NCBI RefSeq assembly: GCF_000342165.1
Contig: NZ_AMRV01000013.1
Location: forward strand, 1 to 56,229
Direction of reading: 5' to 3'
Source: Pacificimonas flava
Lineage (GTDB): Bacteria; Pseudomonadota; Alphaproteobacteria; Sphingomonadales; Sphingomonadaceae
Length of the DNA stretch: 56,229 nucleotides
Shown: piece by piece, positions 43,231 to 49,713 of the stretch
How positions within the stretch are numbered: the first letter of the stretch is position 1
Layout of the letters: every line of letters starts with the position of its first letter
Translations under genes and position numbers: made by a program
Notes under the pieces: model-generated
What the model saw: only the letters and a program-made list of their open reading frames with translations
Told to the model about the DNA's origin: nothing
Database searches by the model: none

Positions 43231-43244
43231 ATACCATGCGGTAT
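43231..43244. promoter_or_regulatory. TetR operator box 1 (ATACC-N4-GGTAT)
   Basis: A perfect 5-bp inverted repeat with a 4-bp spacer (ATACCATGCGGTAT). It overlaps the -10 box of the efflux promoter, so a bound repressor would block transcription. The same GGTATATA half-site occurs over the tetR -10 box. Confidence 0.65.
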
Positions 43245-43269
43245 ATAAATGGGCACGGCCGATCGTCAA
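43242..43269 (-). promoter_or_regulatory. promoter of the RND efflux operon
   Basis: TTGACG (43269-43264) and TATATA (43247-43242) with a 16-bp spacer, near consensus for sigma-70. The predicted start is near 43235 and leaves a leader of about 285 bases. Operator boxes flank it, one over the -10 and one just upstream of the -35. Confidence 0.65.
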
Positions 43270-43280
43270 GACCTTTTATG

Positions 43281-43292
43281 TACCGGTCGGTA
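43281..43292. promoter_or_regulatory. TetR operator box 2 (TACC-N4-GGTA)
   Basis: TACCGGTCGGTA repeats the outer 4 bp arms and spacing of box 1. It lies 11 bp upstream of the efflux -35 hexamer, giving a two-site operator. Confidence 0.55.
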
Positions 43293-43319
43293 TTATTCAA
43301 TAAAAAAGTTGGAAACGGG

Positions 43320-43335
43320 CCGGGCTAGCGCCCGG
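43320..43335. terminator. weak possible terminator at the tetR stop
   Basis: CCGGGC (43320-43325) pairs with GCCCGG (43330-43335) over the tetR stop codon. A run of six T on the minus strand begins about 12 bases later, so it is not tightly linked. It may partly separate tetR from the efflux promoter. Confidence 0.3.
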
Positions 43336-43933
43336 GCCACATGGAGAGACCAGTCTTCACGACCTTCTCCAGATCCTCGCGCGTCGCACCGGCACCGGCC
43401 TGAACGGCCATGCCCTGCAATATGGCGAACAGGTATCCCGTCAGTCCGTCGATATCGATTTCGGCCGGCAAGTCGCCATCCTGCTTCGCCTGCTCCAACC
43501 GTTCGACGAGCGCGTTGCGCGACGACACCCGGCGGGCAATGACATGTTCGCGGATGGCGTCCGCTTCCGCACCGCAAGCAACCGCACTGATGACTCCCAG
43601 ACAGCCCTTCGGCTCGCACTCGCTGCATTGCGCATCGATGGCCCCATAGAGCATACGTTCGGCCACGCCCTTGGCGGTCGGGGCATCAAGCGCACGCCGC
43701 GTATATTCGAGCTTTTCCCGCTCGTAGAGGTCGAGAGCGCGCCGAAACAGCGCCTCCTTGTTGCCGAAGGCCGCATAAAGGCTGGGACGCGTGATCCCCA
43801 TCGCCTCCGTAAGGTCCGTCAGAGAGGCGCCCTCATACCCCTTGCTCCAAAAGACGCGCAGCGCCGCCGTCAGCGCGACGTCGACGTCGAACTCCCGCGG
43901 GCGGCCTTTGGTGGGTGTATTGCTCGCTAACAT
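43325..43933 (-). CDS. TetR/AcrR-family repressor of the efflux operon
   Basis: A 202-residue regulator. The DNA-binding domain is at the N-terminus: GRPREFDVDVALTAALRVF, then the helix-turn-helix GASLTDLTEAMGITRPSLYAAFGNKEALF. The C-terminal ligand domain has a cysteine-rich spot (CSECEPKGCLGV) that might sense metals or oxidants. The COMR/AcrR-like ending is variable. It lies just upstream of the efflux operon on the same strand, and three copies of an ATACC-N4-GGTAT type palindrome mark its own start and the efflux promoter. It is therefore a likely autoregulated local repressor. Confidence 0.92.
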   Translation of the reverse strand: MLASNTPTKGRPREFDVDVALTAALRVFWSKGYEGASLTDLTEAMGITRPSLYAAFGNKEALFRRALDLYEREKLEYTRRALDAPTAKGVAERMLYGAIDAQCSECEPKGCLGVISAVACGAEADAIREHVIARRVSSRNALVERLEQAKQDGDLPAEIDIDGLTGYLFAILQGMAVQAGAGATREDLEKVVKTGLSMWPGR

Positions 43934-43945
43934 AACGAACGGTAT
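43932..43945. promoter_or_regulatory. TetR operator box 3 over the tetR start codon
   Basis: ATAACGAACGGTAT matches the ATACC-N4-GGTAT pattern at 9 of 10 arm positions. It covers the tetR ATG (43933-43931) and runs into its -10 box, so binding would silence tetR itself. Confidence 0.55.
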
Positions 43946-43971
43946 ATAATGCCCGCCGTCTTAAAGTCCAA
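43943..43971 (-). promoter_or_regulatory. tetR promoter giving a nearly leaderless mRNA
   Basis: TTGGAC (43971-43966) and TATATA (43948-43943) with a 17-bp spacer. The -10 ends only 9 bp before the tetR ATG, so the transcript would start about at the ATG, and no ribosome-binding site is present. Confidence 0.55.
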
Positions 43972-44016
43972 TGAACGGGCAGGACCTGCGCGGATGGATA
44001 GGGCAGGGAAGCCAAG

Positions 44017-44092
44017 TGGTGCCCGGGGACGGAATCGAACCGCCGACACTGCGATTTTCAGTCGCATGCTCTACCAACTGAGCTACCCGGGC
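44017..44092 (-). tRNA. tRNA-Phe (anticodon GAA), CCA encoded
   Basis: On the minus strand the acceptor GCCCGGG (44092-44086) pairs with CCCGGGC, followed by A and encoded CCA at 44019-44017. The anticodon loop CTGAAAA gives GAA. D-arm AGCTCAGTTGGTAGAGC and a normal T-arm are present. It follows yacG on the same strand, as in many alphaproteobacteria, and may be on the same transcript. Confidence 0.96.
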
Positions 44093-44203
44093 ACGGGAAC
44101 GCGGCGTCTGTTCCGCGCGTGGAGAGCGGCCTAATAGGGAGCAGCGTTCGGCTTGTCCAGAGGATGCGGTCCCATCCAGTTCAGAATACGCCGTTGGCCA
44201 ACC

Positions 44204-44365
44204 CTAATTGCCGGATGGCTCCTCTTCCGGCGCAACGGGGACGCGGTATCCCTCGTCAAGCCAGGTGATGAGATCGCGGTCGCGGCAGCGGCGCGAGCAA
44301 AAGGGGCGATCCGCAGGGGTCGCGGGTTTGCCGCAGATCGGGCATTCAGGGGCCGGCGTGGACAT
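44204..44365 (-). CDS. yacG: DNA gyrase inhibitor / zinc-ribbon protein YacG
   Basis: A 53-residue protein. The zinc ribbon has Cys8, Cys11, Cys23 and Cys27 (CPICGKP and FCSRRCRDRDL), followed by ITWLDEGYRVPV. YacG binds GyrB and inhibits gyrase in E. coli. The ATG at 44365 lies inside the 3' end of the RNase gene, giving a 20-bp overlap, and tRNA-Phe follows downstream. Confidence 0.93.
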   Translation of the reverse strand: MSTPAPECPICGKPATPADRPFCSRRCRDRDLITWLDEGYRVPVAPEEEPSGN

Positions 44366-45314
44366 CGCCCCACCATAAGGGGTCGTTCCCCGCCGCTTTC
44401 AAGGTCACGCGCCCGCCCGTACGCCGCGCCAGCAGGCTGAGGAGCGCGGGCTGCCCCTCCAGCCAGTCCGCAATTCGGACGCCAGCCGACAGCTCAAGTT
44501 TCGTGCACGGCACCGCGCGTTCGGCGCGCCGCAGCAGGTCGAGCGCGCCGGTTTCGAGCGATTGATTCTGCACCCGCTCGATCAGTGACGGGCGTCGACG
44601 CGCCCGCACCACCTGAAGCAGGCCGAAGCCGTTGACGCCCGTTCGTTCAAAGGGGCCGGCCGCGGCGGAATCGAAGGCGTCGTCGAACGCCGCGGCAGCG
44701 GACTGGCGCTCGGCCTTCCCCTCCAGGCTGGGCAGGTCGATGAGGATGGAGCCGCCAATGTCGAGCCGGCGAATCGCACGCGCGGCAGCGGCGGCGCCGC
44801 GCCGCGCCAGATCGGCCGGGGGCAGGCTGCCGTCGATATCAATCGTGGTCCCGGCGGGCGTCGGAACGATGGACAGCAAGCCGCCTTCGAATGCCACGAC
44901 GCCGGAGCGCGCCTCCTCGATCAACTCCTCCCAGCCATGTTCGGACAGATCGCCGGGCCGTGCGTCTATCCGCTCCGGGCCCTCGGCAGCAGCAGCGGCA
45001 GCGTGGGGCATGCGCGCTTTCGCGTCGCGCAGGCGGCCGCGTTCCGGAATGACCTGACGAGCGATGATCAGGGCTACCGTCTCACCCTCCGTCCGGCCAC
45101 GCGGCCAGGGCTCGACCAGAAGCGGCGTGCCGTTCATCTCGGCCAGGCCGCGCCCATCCTGTTTCCGGACCAGCCTCGCCTCGACGACGGTGCCGGCGAC
45201 CAGTTCGCCAGCCCTCTCGATCCGCGCGTCGGTGATCTCTCCCCGCTCGACGCGCGCAAGGCGGGTTTCGCCGATGCCGCGCTCCGACAGCCAGTCGCCG
45301 GCCGGCGGGCCCAT
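44346..45314 (-). CDS. minimal ribonuclease E/G-family protein
   Basis: A 322-residue RNase G-like protein, much shorter than RNase E or G. An S1-like segment is at about 35-90. The DNase I-like catalytic region has the two metal Asp candidates in TTIDIDGSL (the VDVNSG position) and GGSILIDLPSLEG. The CPxCxG zinc-link that holds RNase E dimers is missing; only CTKLEL is found there. It may cleave 5'-monophosphorylated RNA or be a specialised rRNA processing enzyme. It starts one base after the maf stop and overlaps yacG. The infA-maf-RNase-yacG-tRNA-Phe order is a common alphaproteobacterial cluster. Confidence 0.85.
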   Translation of the reverse strand: MGPPAGDWLSERGIGETRLARVERGEITDARIERAGELVAGTVVEARLVRKQDGRGLAEMNGTPLLVEPWPRGRTEGETVALIIARQVIPERGRLRDAKARMPHAAAAAAEGPERIDARPGDLSEHGWEELIEEARSGVVAFEGGLLSIVPTPAGTTIDIDGSLPPADLARRGAAAAARAIRRLDIGGSILIDLPSLEGKAERQSAAAAFDDAFDSAAAGPFERTGVNGFGLLQVVRARRRPSLIERVQNQSLETGALDLLRRAERAVPCTKLELSAGVRIADWLEGQPALLSLLARRTGGRVTLKAAGNDPLWWGDVHAGP

Positions 45315-45315
45315 G

Positions 45316-45903
45316 CTAGACGGGAAAACCCGCGGTCAGCAGCAGGGCCCGCGTCTCGTAAAGCGGCAGCCCCACCACCCCGGTATAGCTCCCCGACAGG
45401 AATGGGACGAACGCAGAGGCGCGGCCCTGTATAGCATAACCCGCCGCCTTGCCGACGCCCTCGCCGCTCTCGGCATAGGCGTCGATCTCATCGGGATGCA
45501 GGCGCTTGAAGCGGACGACGCTGGCGGCAACGCGAACACGCACCTGACCGTCCGCGTCGATCAGCGCGACGGCGGAAAAGACGTCATGGCGCCGGCCGCT
45601 GAGCAGGGTCAGGAAGCGGCGAACATCGTCCGGACTCTCAGCGGGCGGAAAGATGCGCCGGCCGGCCGCGACAGTGGTATCCCCGGCAAGGACGCACTCT
45701 CCATCGGCGCGCGAGACGGCGAGCGCCTTTTCGCGGGCCATCCGTTCGGCATAGGGTCTCGGACGTTCGCCCTTGGCCGGGGTTTCGTTGATATCGGGGG
45801 ATTGGATGCGCGCCGGCTCGATGCCCAGCTGCGCCAAGAGATCGCGGCGGCGCGGGCTGGAGGAAGCCAGCACAAGGGCGGGCGCGGAGTCCGGCCGCGG
45901 CAC
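45316..45903 (-). CDS. maf: Maf-family nucleotide pyrophosphatase (septum formation inhibitor)
   Basis: A 195-residue protein. The LASSSPRRRDLL signature is near the N-terminus, and GDTTVAAGRRI holds a catalytic Asp. YAIQGRASAFV and SYTGVVGLPLYET are also typical. Maf proteins hydrolyse dTTP, UTP or modified nucleotides. The start is a GTG at 45903, seven bases after the infA stop, and no upstream ATG fits. It is the second gene of the infA cluster. Confidence 0.95.
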   Translation of the reverse strand: MPRPDSAPALVLASSSPRRRDLLAQLGIEPARIQSPDINETPAKGERPRPYAERMAREKALAVSRADGECVLAGDTTVAAGRRIFPPAESPDDVRRFLTLLSGRRHDVFSAVALIDADGQVRVRVAASVVRFKRLHPDEIDAYAESGEGVGKAAGYAIQGRASAFVPFLSGSYTGVVGLPLYETRALLLTAGFPV

Positions 45904-45910
45904 CGCGCGC

Positions 45911-46129
45911 CTACTTGAAGCGGTACGTGATGCGACCCTTGGTCAGGTCGTAGGGGGTCAGTTCGACGAGCACCTCGTCACCGACCAGGACGCGAATGCG
46001 GTTCTTGCGCATCTTGCCGGCAGTGTGCCCGAGGATCTCGTGATCGTTCTCGAGCTTGACGCGGAACATGGCATTCGGAAGCAGTTCCGTTACCTGACCG
46101 CGCATTTCGATGAGTTCTTCTTTTGCCAT
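45911..46129 (-). CDS. infA: translation initiation factor IF-1
   Basis: A 72-residue S1/OB-fold protein, starting [20 protein letters not shown] and ending [12 protein letters not shown], the usual IF-1 length and ends. It binds the ribosomal A site during initiation. The ATG at 46129 follows AAGGGAG, a strong ribosome site. It is first in the infA-maf-RNase-yacG-tRNA-Phe cluster. Confidence 0.98.
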   Translation of the reverse strand: MAKEELIEMRGQVTELLPNAMFRVKLENDHEILGHTAGKMRKNRIRVLVGDEVLVELTPYDLTKGRITYRFK

Positions 46130-46189
46130 TCGGCTCCCTTGGGATCTCGCTTGCTGTGCGCCGAAACCGGAAAAAATGACCGGCGCATG

Positions 46190-46216
46190 AAAAATCGCGC
46201 CGCTTCGCGAAGTGGC
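46190..46216 (-). terminator. terminator after the DUF2332 gene
   Basis: GCCACTTCGCGAAGCGGC forms a hairpin with one internal mismatch. On the minus strand it is followed by GCGATTTTT. It sits in the 135-bp gap between DUF2332 (46265) and infA (46129). A weaker GCGCCG/CGGCGC repeat is beside it. Confidence 0.65.
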
Positions 46217-46264
46217 GAAGGGCGGCGGCACCTCTCTACGAGATGGGAACGAAAGGCAAGAATT

Positions 46265-47326
46265 TCAATTCCCGGTCTGCGGAAGCCGCCAGCGGACCTG
46301 CGTCCCGTGCGGATGCGCGTCCGCCAGATGCTCTTCATCCGGATCGCCTTCCGGTCTGCCGGACCAGCTGGTCAGCCGCAGCGTGGGCAAGGCCCCGGGC
46401 GAACCCGCGTCATCCTCGTAGCGGAGCCAGAACAGCGGCGCAAAGGCGCCGGTCCGCTTACCGATGCCCCGCATGTGGGCGGCGATTCGCTGCTGCGAGG
46501 CGCGCGGGAAGTACTGGAATGCGATGGAATGGAACAGGACCGTCGCAGTTCCGTCCAGCGGGAGAAGGCACCGCTCCGTCCAGTCGGCGGCATCGGCCCG
46601 GTCTATGGGCGGCGGATCGGCGGCAGCGGCGGCAAGCGCCGCTTCCAGCCGTTCCACCCGCGCGGTCTGGTCGGGCCAGACATAGGCGAGCAGCCGCTGC
46701 TGCGTCGCCGGATCGGTCACATCGAGCGGATTGATGTCGACGCCTCGCCGTTCCGTCACATTCACCTTGGCATTCGGCGGCGGCGGCCCCTCCCACTCAG
46801 GCTGAATCCTTACCGCCGACGCCGTGCGCCCGGTCCTCAGCCCGCCCAAATCATAGGCATAATCGTCGAGGCGCAGATTGAGGCCGGCGCTCGCGCCCAG
46901 CTCGAACAGGCGCAGCGGCAGACCGGTGCGGGCAGCGATGGTCATCAGTCCCGGCATCAGCACGCCCGAACGGCCGACCTCGTTCGTCTGCGGCGGCCCG
47001 TCCAGCCAAGGCTGCAATGCGGCGCCCACGACCGGCAGGGTTTTGCGGAGCGCGGCCTCAAGCGCGGCAGTCTCCGGCAGCGGGTTTGGCGGGTAAAGAC
47101 TTGCCAAAGCAGGCGCTTTCCCGGCGCGTACCAGTGCGTTCAGCCCGCCTGTCACACGCAGCACCATGGCATCCGCCACGGGATCTCCCGGCCAGCCCAT
47201 AACGCGCCGTCCCGTTTCACTGGACATGTCCAGCGCCCGGTCCAGTGCCAGGCAGAGCCGCTGCATGAACGGCGATCCCAGCCGAGCCGACCATTGCGCC
47301 TGCCGCTCGAACGGGCGCGTCGTCAT
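46265..47326 (-). CDS. DUF2332-family protein
   Basis: A 353-residue protein. The pattern matches DUF2332 (VLMPGLMTIAARTGLPLRLFELGASAGLNLRLD is its SAM-like core, split as VLMPGLM and LFELGASAGLNL; FHSIAFQYFP is further on). The GASAGLNL glycine loop resembles a methyltransferase-like site, but no activity has been assigned. It follows a small phasin-like gene by one base on the same strand, so both are likely co-transcribed. A terminator follows. Confidence 0.82.
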   Translation of the reverse strand: MTTRPFERQAQWSARLGSPFMQRLCLALDRALDMSSETGRRVMGWPGDPVADAMVLRVTGGLNALVRAGKAPALASLYPPNPLPETAALEAALRKTLPVVGAALQPWLDGPPQTNEVGRSGVLMPGLMTIAARTGLPLRLFELGASAGLNLRLDDYAYDLGGLRTGRTASAVRIQPEWEGPPPPNAKVNVTERRGVDINPLDVTDPATQQRLLAYVWPDQTARVERLEAALAAAAADPPPIDRADAADWTERCLLPLDGTATVLFHSIAFQYFPRASQQRIAAHMRGIGKRTGAFAPLFWLRYEDDAGSPGALPTLRLTSWSGRPEGDPDEEHLADAHPHGTQVRWRLPQTGN

Positions 47327-47327
47327 G

Positions 47328-47654
47328 TCAGCGGACGCCGCGTAATCGCCTGGCGTTGCCGGTTGCGCGGCTGTGAATGGGTTTCAGCAGGTTTTCCAGC
47401 GCCTCCAGCGGATCCCGCGCGCGGCTGGCGCCGGAAAACGCGCGATAGAACGCGTCGGTCTTCTCCGGCAACATACGGCCGAATTCCGCCATGTCGGCAG
47501 GGCTGGGCGACGCGCCGGCGTCGCAGATCATCCGCATGCGCCGGTGCATCACGAAGGCGCTGGCCGTCAATGTCTCTCCCCACAGCAGCGAAAGTTTCGC
47601 TGCGCGCACGCCAGTTGCGATGGTGTCATCGAATATAGTCAGTGTTTCCCCCAC
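47328..47654 (-). CDS. small phasin-like protein upstream of the DUF2332 gene
   Basis: A 108-residue helical protein ([27 protein letters not shown], then [15 protein letters not shown] and [19 protein letters not shown]). The pattern resembles phasin or granule-associated proteins of alphaproteobacteria, but no domain can be firmly named. It begins with a GTG at 47654 and ends one base before the DUF2332 gene, which suggests a two-gene operon. An overlapping frame at 47323-47583 was judged a shadow. Confidence 0.55.
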   Translation of the reverse strand: MGETLTIFDDTIATGVRAAKLSLLWGETLTASAFVMHRRMRMICDAGASPSPADMAEFGRMLPEKTDAFYRAFSGASRARDPLEALENLLKPIHSRATGNARRLRGVR

Positions 47655-47764
47655 ATGCCGGGCCGCGTTCCTGCGCCGCGGACGGCGGCGGCGCCTTGCG
47701 GCCAGTAACCGCTCCCTATACCAGCACCTTTCCTAAAGACGACCCCAATGGGCATGACCCCCTT

Positions 47765-48427
47765 ATGACCGACAGCCTCATCTTCGCCGTTCCGAAGGGC
47801 CGCATTCTGGACGAGGCGCTGCCCCTGATGGCACGCGCCGGTCTGACGCCGGAGGCGGAATTTCACGACAAGTCGAGCCGCAAGCTGCAATTCGGTACCA
47901 ACGTGCCGGGCGTATCGCTGATACGCGTGCGGGCCTTCGACGCCGCCACCTTCGTCGCGCACGGCGCTGCCGATTTCGGCATCGTCGGCAGCGACGTCGT
48001 CGACGAATTCGGCTATTCCGCGCTCTATGCCCCGGTGGACCTGAAGATCGGTGCATGCCGCCTTTCGGTGGCGGAGCCGCAGGAACTTGCCGCCACGGAC
48101 GATCCGCGCGGCTGGAGTCACGTTCGGGTCGCTACGAAATATCCCCAGACGACCAGCCGGCACTTCGCCGCGCGCGGCGTGCAGGCGGAATGCGTCAAGC
48201 TGAACGGCGCCATGGAGCTTGCCCCGGCGCTGGGGCTGACCAGCCGCATCGTCGACCTGGTGTCCAGCGGCAACACGCTGAAGGCGAACGGCCTGGTCGA
48301 GGTCGAGGTGATTTCCGAGGTCACCAGCCGGCTGATCGTCGCGCGGCCGGCGTTCAAGCGAAAGGGCGCGGTGATGGCGGACTGGATTGCGCGGTTCCGG
48401 GAGGCGGCGGATGCAACGTCTGAATAG
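47765..48427 (+). CDS. hisG: ATP phosphoribosyltransferase, short form
   Basis: A 220-residue catalytic subunit of the first histidine step (PRPP + ATP). Signature motifs: [24 protein letters not shown], and [13 protein letters not shown]. The short form lacks the C-terminal regulatory domain, so it normally needs the HisZ regulatory partner, which is not in this window. The ATG at 47765 was chosen by family start. It overlaps hisD by 17 bp, forming a hisGD pair separate from the hisBHAFE cluster. Confidence 0.95.
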   Translation: MTDSLIFAVPKGRILDEALPLMARAGLTPEAEFHDKSSRKLQFGTNVPGVSLIRVRAFDAATFVAHGAADFGIVGSDVVDEFGYSALYAPVDLKIGACRLSVAEPQELAATDDPRGWSHVRVATKYPQTTSRHFAARGVQAECVKLNGAMELAPALGLTSRIVDLVSSGNTLKANGLVEVEVISEVTSRLIVARPAFKRKGAVMADWIARFREAADATSE

Positions 48428-49703
48428 CGCATCGGGCGACTTCGCCGCCCGCTTTCGCGCGCTGGTCGAGGCAGGCCGGGGCGAGGGCGGCGATGTCTCT
48501 GCGGCCGTGCGGACGATCATCGAGGACGTGCGCCAGCGCGGCGATGCGGCGATCGCGGAACTGACGGCCCGCTTCGACGGGTTCGATCCGGCGGGCGAAC
48601 TGCGCATTCCGACAGGCCGCATCGACGCCGCGTTGAAGCGCGTCGACAAGGATCTGCTTGCGGCGATGGAGCTGGCGGCATCCCGAATTCGCGCCTTTCA
48701 CGAGGTGCAGCGGCCCGCCGACCATCAGCAGGTCGACGAGACGGGCACGCGTACGGGTTGGCGCTACAGCCCGATTGCGGCGGCCGGGCTGTACGTGCCG
48801 GGCGGCCGCGCGGCACTGTTCTCCTCCGTACTGATGAACGCCATTCCGGCGAAAGTGGCGGGCGTGGAGCAACTGGTGATGGTCACGCCGACCCCCGGCG
48901 GAGAGCCGAACGACGAGGTGCTTGCGGCCGCGAAGCTTGCCGGCGTCGACACGATCTACCGAATCGGCGGCGCACAGGCCGTCGCCGCGCTCGCCTTCGG
49001 CACAGAAAGCGTGCCCGCGGTCGATTTCATCGCCGGTCCGGGCAATGCGTTTGTGGCGGAGGCGAAGCGCCAGCTTTACGGCCGCATCGGCATCGACATG
49101 GTCGCGGGTCCGTCGGAAATCCTGATCGTGGCGGACAGCGGCGCCGATCCGGCGGTCCTGGCCGCGGATCTGCTGAGCCAGGCGGAGCACGACCCGACCT
49201 CCCAATCGATCCTGATCACCGATTCGCCGTCGCTCGCTCAGGCGGTTCTGGCGGCGCTACCAGCCGCGTTCGATGCGATATCGACCGCTGAGACGGCGCG
49301 TGCGAGCTGGGATGCCAACGGTGCGGTCATCGAAATTGCAGACCTGTCCGAAGCGCCCGCGCTGATCGATGCGCTGGCGCCCGAGCATCTGCTGCTGGCG
49401 GTCCGTGATCCGGACGCCGTCTTCGCGCGCGTGCGCCATGCCGGAAGCGTTTTTTTGGGCTACGACACGCCGGAGGCGATCGGCGATTACCTCGCCGGTC
49501 CCAACCATGTGCTGCCGACCGGCCGGCGGGCGCGGTTCTCCAGCGGGCTCGGCACAGCGAATTTCATGAAGCGCACGACGTTCCTCGGCTGCGGCCCCGA
49601 GGGTTTCCAGGCACTCGGACCGCCGGCCGCGCGCCTTGCCGAAGCGGAAGGGCTGCCGGCGCACGCACTGTCGATCACGCGCCGCCTCGATCGAGGAGCC
49701 TAG
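48411..49703 (+). CDS. hisD: histidinol dehydrogenase
   Basis: A 430-residue zinc enzyme that oxidises histidinol to histidine in the last two steps. Conserved segments: [19 protein letters not shown] in two pieces, [27 protein letters not shown], and the zinc and catalytic region [15 protein letters not shown], with GPNHVLPT near the C-terminus. The ATG at 48411 follows GGGAGGCGGCGG and overlaps hisG. It ends 10 bp from the convergent subtilase gene. Confidence 0.96.
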   Translation: MQRLNSASGDFAARFRALVEAGRGEGGDVSAAVRTIIEDVRQRGDAAIAELTARFDGFDPAGELRIPTGRIDAALKRVDKDLLAAMELAASRIRAFHEVQRPADHQQVDETGTRTGWRYSPIAAAGLYVPGGRAALFSSVLMNAIPAKVAGVEQLVMVTPTPGGEPNDEVLAAAKLAGVDTIYRIGGAQAVAALAFGTESVPAVDFIAGPGNAFVAEAKRQLYGRIGIDMVAGPSEILIVADSGADPAVLAADLLSQAEHDPTSQSILITDSPSLAQAVLAALPAAFDAISTAETARASWDANGAVIEIADLSEAPALIDALAPEHLLLAVRDPDAVFARVRHAGSVFLGYDTPEAIGDYLAGPNHVLPTGRRARFSSGLGTANFMKRTTFLGCGPEGFQALGPPAARLAEAEGLPAHALSITRRLDRGA

Positions 49704-49713
49704 CGCACCGCGT

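Noticed and set aside
47323-47583. Minus-strand frame overlapping the phasin-like gene
   Set aside because: It is Arg-rich with no family pattern. The frame at 47328-47654 has helical phasin-like character and a one-base gap to the DUF2332 gene.
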